Positions 7,701 to 9,087 of a stretch of 9,087 bases of DNA are shown here, piece after piece. The stretch covers positions 1 through 9,087 of the forward strand of contig JACMNZ010000206.1 in assembly GCA_014378285.1 (NCBI GenBank), written 5' to 3'. Positions within the stretch are counted from its first letter, which is position 1. Each line of letters opens with the position of its first letter. This DNA comes from Pseudopedobacter sp. Lineage in GTDB: Bacteria; Bacteroidota; Bacteroidia; Sphingobacteriales; Sphingobacteriaceae. Under the pieces are notes generated by a model. It was not told where the DNA came from, searched no databases, and saw nothing but the letters and a program-made list of their open reading frames with translations. Position numbers and translations under genes: made by a program.

Positions 7701-7844
7701 TCCGAGCTGATTCATTTTCTCAGCGTTCCCTAAAAATTCATCAACTGGAATTTCATCCTGAAATTCTTTTGCAGCCAGTTTCGCATTAAGCGTCTGGTCT
7801 TTTAGTTCGTGAATACTTCTGAATTGTATTTTATTTGAAGCCAT
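4776..7844 (-). CDS. actB: Alternative complex III subunit ActB, Tat-exported Fe-S lipoprotein with molybdopterin-oxidoreductase-like domain
   Basis: The 1022-residue Fe-S subunit of ACIII. I start it at the ATG at 7844 (MASNKIQFRSIHELKD), the usual N-terminus of TAT-variant-translocated molybdopterin oxidoreductases. An in-frame ATG at 7886 would overlap actA and add 14 atypical residues. After a long n-region comes the Tat motif SRRDFLK (Arg51-Arg52) and then the lipobox LAAC with Cys70, so it is probably a Tat-exported lipoprotein. Residues about 75-750 resemble molybdopterin oxidoreductases (GRPIKIEPN; ASVLSLYDNDKI) but contain no cysteine, so there is no N-terminal Fe-S site. The C-terminal ferredoxin-like part has cysteines 768/771/774/778, 848/851/856/860, 880/886/890 and 936/939/966/970. 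Fifteen ligands suit three [4Fe-4S] and one [3Fe-4S] cluster. It receives electrons from ActC and passes them to ActA hemes on the periplasmic side. It lies 22 nt after actA. Confidence 0.96.
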   Translation of the reverse strand: MASNKIQFRSIHELKDQTLNAKLAAKEFQDEIPVDEFLGNAEKMNQLGTSRRDFLKLLGFSTAAVTLAACEAPIIKSIPYVVKPHNIIPGIPNFFATSYFNGSDFASVLVKTREGRPIKIEPNGLAGDLGVTSARAQASVLSLYDNDKIKQPKLDGKDDTFDSVDSYVLKGLAASQGAGKKIVVLSHSFPSPTFKKLFADFKIKYPTAELVTYDALPHAAALDASQEVFGQRALPVYDLKNTELIVSFQADFLESYLAANLQSSYSKARKPGPDMLRHIQVESNLSLTGANSDTRIKLKPSDVNKTLVEVYKGLNGGTSNKQAVEIVKELQAKGSKAVVFADGSKAAVVLSYLINQKLGSNAFSGKANMLKEFDGARYTEFLGWLNSGQVGILITHNVNPVYSSYKEQGDAFKKSVAKVPYVVSFSEKKDEMYQLAKAVIPVAHWLESWGDIMPRTGDYSLMQPTIQKVYKPRQLEESLLVWINGKNSPKNNYYDYLKANATPMLGSVSFNKALYGGFNEVGGGPTLNYTGGNATQAVSELGNFKPSKFELVLYTNAAIGDGAQANNPWLQELPDGISRLAWDNYLTISPKDAKDLGLENELNGRMQLDGSLVDLTANGIKIENVPVFIQPGQADGSFGLALGYGKKFSGKSAETGVNAYPLFDGFNLAISNVSLAKKDEMHEFAGMQLQNTLMGRYEIAKEVPLETFLNVKFNDTSKDGEGTIKGWNVPLEIHTINETLPVGKVDLWEAFDDTDGPHFNLSVDLNSCTGCGACIIACQAENNVPVVGKAEVRMSRDMFWLRIDRYYTAKEKIETKEAVDRGLDVPNLYDILIQPNDSPDVIFQPVMCQHCNHAPCESVCPVGATAHGKQGQNQMAYNRCIGTRYCANNCPYKVRRFNWFTYNLNDKFDYNMNNDLGRMVLNPDVVVRVRGVMEKCSLCIQQTQTVILEAKKANRVVSDGQFHTACESACPSDVFSFGDMNDKSSKVRSLFNEDRKYVLLEEVGTKPNVFYHAKIRNRKENV

Positions 7845-7866
7845 TGATACTTCTAATTTTTTATTA

Positions 7867-9087
7867 TTAATAATGACATTTACCACACTCTAAACCTCCG
7901 ATCGCTGCAACAGTAATTTTTGCACCGGTGCCGAATTGTTTTTTAAGTTTCTCATGGAGATTTGTAAAATAAGCTTTATTGTACCCGTTCTTCATATCTA
8001 TTTCGGTTGATCTGTGACAATTGATACACCAGCCCATCGTGAAATCATTTGCCATTTGTACCACGTTCATCGTGTCTATTTTGCCGTGACAAGCTTTACA
8101 GACAACATCAATTTTATCGTTAGGGTGTAGTTTGTTGAAGCCGTCAATAATTGCATGTTCCCCAGCCACGACGTGTTGTGCGTGATTAAAGTAAACAAAT
8201 TTTGGCATGTTATGGATTCTCGTCCATGCTACCGGACTTGTTTTTCCGGTGTATGCCATTTTATCCTTGTCCCAACCAACATGTTCGTACATTTTTTGTA
8301 TTTCCCCTGTGTAGAATTCTCTGTCTTTTCCAGATTCAAGGTATTTTCCTTTATATTCTGGGATCATTTTATGACAGTTCATACAAACGTTAAGGGAAGG
8401 TATTCCTGACACTTGACCGTATTTTGCACTTGAGTGACAAAGTTGGCAATCAATTTTATTTATACCAGCGTGTATTCTGTGGGAGAAATAAATGGGTTGT
8501 TCAGGTTTGTAACCTTTGTAAACACCAATCCACATCAACCAGTTCCAGACGCCGTAAGCCGCAAGTATTGACAAAACGGATAAAATCCCAGTTCCTATAA
8601 ATCTATACTTTTCATAAGTCTCTGCAAAAGATAAGGCTTTAGATTGGTCATGATCTGAGAGCTCTTGTGATTGTTGGATTTTAACTAATTGTTTTAATTT
8701 TAAAAGCAACCACACCAGTAGACCCGCTATTACCACCAAACTTGTGATGATAATCCTAGAAGCCATTTCATTGCTTTTCGCTGTCTGTAAAGCTATAACT
8801 GAATTGATATCCGTTCCTCCGGCGCCATCTTTTGCTGCATCTGCTGCGGGCGCTGCGGGTGGATTTGTCGTGTACGCTAAAATATCGTCAATATCCTTGT
8901 CTGTAAGACTTGGAAACTGTGGCATTTCAACTTTATTAAATTTTACAAAAATTTCATTAGCGTACTTATCACCAGAAGCTCTGAGTGTTTTATTATCCTT
9001 AATCCACTTGTGTAACCAATCTGGACCTACATTTGCGTCCGCTTTTACTTTTGCTACGATTCCTCCTAAAGCCGGACCAACTACCTG
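7867..9087 (-). CDS. actA: Alternative complex III subunit ActA, cytochrome c fused to pentaheme cytochrome (5' end beyond window)
   Basis: The frame is open to the right edge, giving 406 residues; the ATG at 8925 is internal because the 54 codons before it continue a cytochrome c fold. Visible residues 1-72 are the latter part of a monoheme domain: VGPALGGI, WLHKWI, then VEMPQFPSLTDKDIDDILAY with the probable axial Met55. Its CxxCH must lie just outside. An Ala/Gly-rich linker follows (about 73-92), then helices at about 111-131 and 163-188 separated by a Lys-rich loop. This topology puts both heme domains in the periplasm. The C-terminal domain has five CxxCH motifs: CQLCH (214), CMNCH (235), CKACH (330), CINCH (354) and CGKCH (401), the last ending one residue before the stop. 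These five hemes are the classic ActA set, which takes electrons from ActB and delivers them to the acceptor. It is the first act gene; its promoter is outside the window. Confidence 0.95.
   Translation of the reverse strand, partial: QVVGPALGGIVAKVKADANVGPDWLHKWIKDNKTLRASGDKYANEIFVKFNKVEMPQFPSLTDKDIDDILAYTTNPPAAPAADAAKDGAGGTDINSVIALQTAKSNEMASRIIITSLVVIAGLLVWLLLKLKQLVKIQQSQELSDHDQSKALSFAETYEKYRFIGTGILSVLSILAAYGVWNWLMWIGVYKGYKPEQPIYFSHRIHAGINKIDCQLCHSSAKYGQVSGIPSLNVCMNCHKMIPEYKGKYLESGKDREFYTGEIQKMYEHVGWDKDKMAYTGKTSPVAWTRIHNMPKFVYFNHAQHVVAGEHAIIDGFNKLHPNDKIDVVCKACHGKIDTMNVVQMANDFTMGWCINCHRSTEIDMKNGYNKAYFTNLHEKLKKQFGTGAKITVAAIGGLECGKCHY

Noticed and set aside
4776..7844. ActB as an active molybdenum enzyme
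   Set aside because: No N-terminal Cys motif and no cysteine in the molybdopterin-like part; the neighbours are those of ACIII, where this domain is cofactor-free.
7845..7886. Upstream in-frame ATG at 7886 as the actB start
   Set aside because: It overlaps the actA stop and adds 14 residues unlike the family N-terminus; MASNKIQFRS from 7844 is the typical start.
8155..8409. Two overlapping plus-strand frames (8155-8409 and 8202-8393)
   Set aside because: They are shadows of the actA pentaheme region; their Cys and Phe content comes from reading that region in reverse.
8923..8925. ATG at 8925 as the actA start
   Set aside because: The 54 preceding codons are open and encode cytochrome c fold residues (VGPALGG, WLHKWI); this ATG is the probable axial Met.
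1..9087. Mobile elements, CRISPR arrays, tRNA/rRNA genes or signs of horizontal transfer
   Set aside because: No transposase, phage-like, array-like or RNA-gene pattern was seen; nearly all of the window is coding sequence of uniform composition.

Overview
The window is AT-rich, and every gene supported here lies on the minus strand. It looks like the chromosome of a member of Bacteroidota, most likely class Flavobacteriia (a Chryseobacterium/Kaistella-like or Flavobacterium-like organism). This rests on gene content, A-rich rather than GGAGG-type start regions, a possible TAnnTTTG promoter element, and several lipobox proteins. Genus is a guess from general resemblance only.

From 9087 down to 741, the window carries a canonical gene set for alternative complex III (ACIII, quinol:cytochrome c oxidoreductase) in the order actA-actB-actC-actD-actE-actF. 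actA is cut by the right edge. It has the end of a monoheme cytochrome c domain, two membrane helices and a five-CxxCH domain. actB is a Tat-exported lipoprotein fusing a cofactor-less molybdopterin-oxidoreductase-like part to a ferredoxin-like part. actC and actF are NrfD/PsrC-type ten-helix membrane proteins. actD is a small two-helix DUF3341 protein. actE is a monoheme cytochrome c lipoprotein. Gaps between genes are 11 to 48 nt, and actC/actD overlap by 14 nt, so the set is almost certainly one transcript whose promoter lies beyond the window. An intrinsic terminator at 693-721 closes it.

From 633 to 1 is a separate gene, open to the left edge, for an unrecognised lipoprotein with its own short leader and a candidate promoter element.

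How it works (established for the family): ActC oxidises menaquinol in the membrane. Electrons pass through the Fe-S clusters of the ActB C-terminal part to the hemes of ActA and ActE, and then to a terminal oxidase or a soluble cytochrome c. ActF is the second PsrC-like membrane subunit and ActD helps hold the membrane part together. The window is therefore mostly a known respiratory system. The points worth a second look are details: an extra cytochrome c domain on ActA, a hairpin at the actD/actE junction, a His-rich loop in ActF, a repetitive tail on ActE, and the absence of oxidase genes directly after actF.
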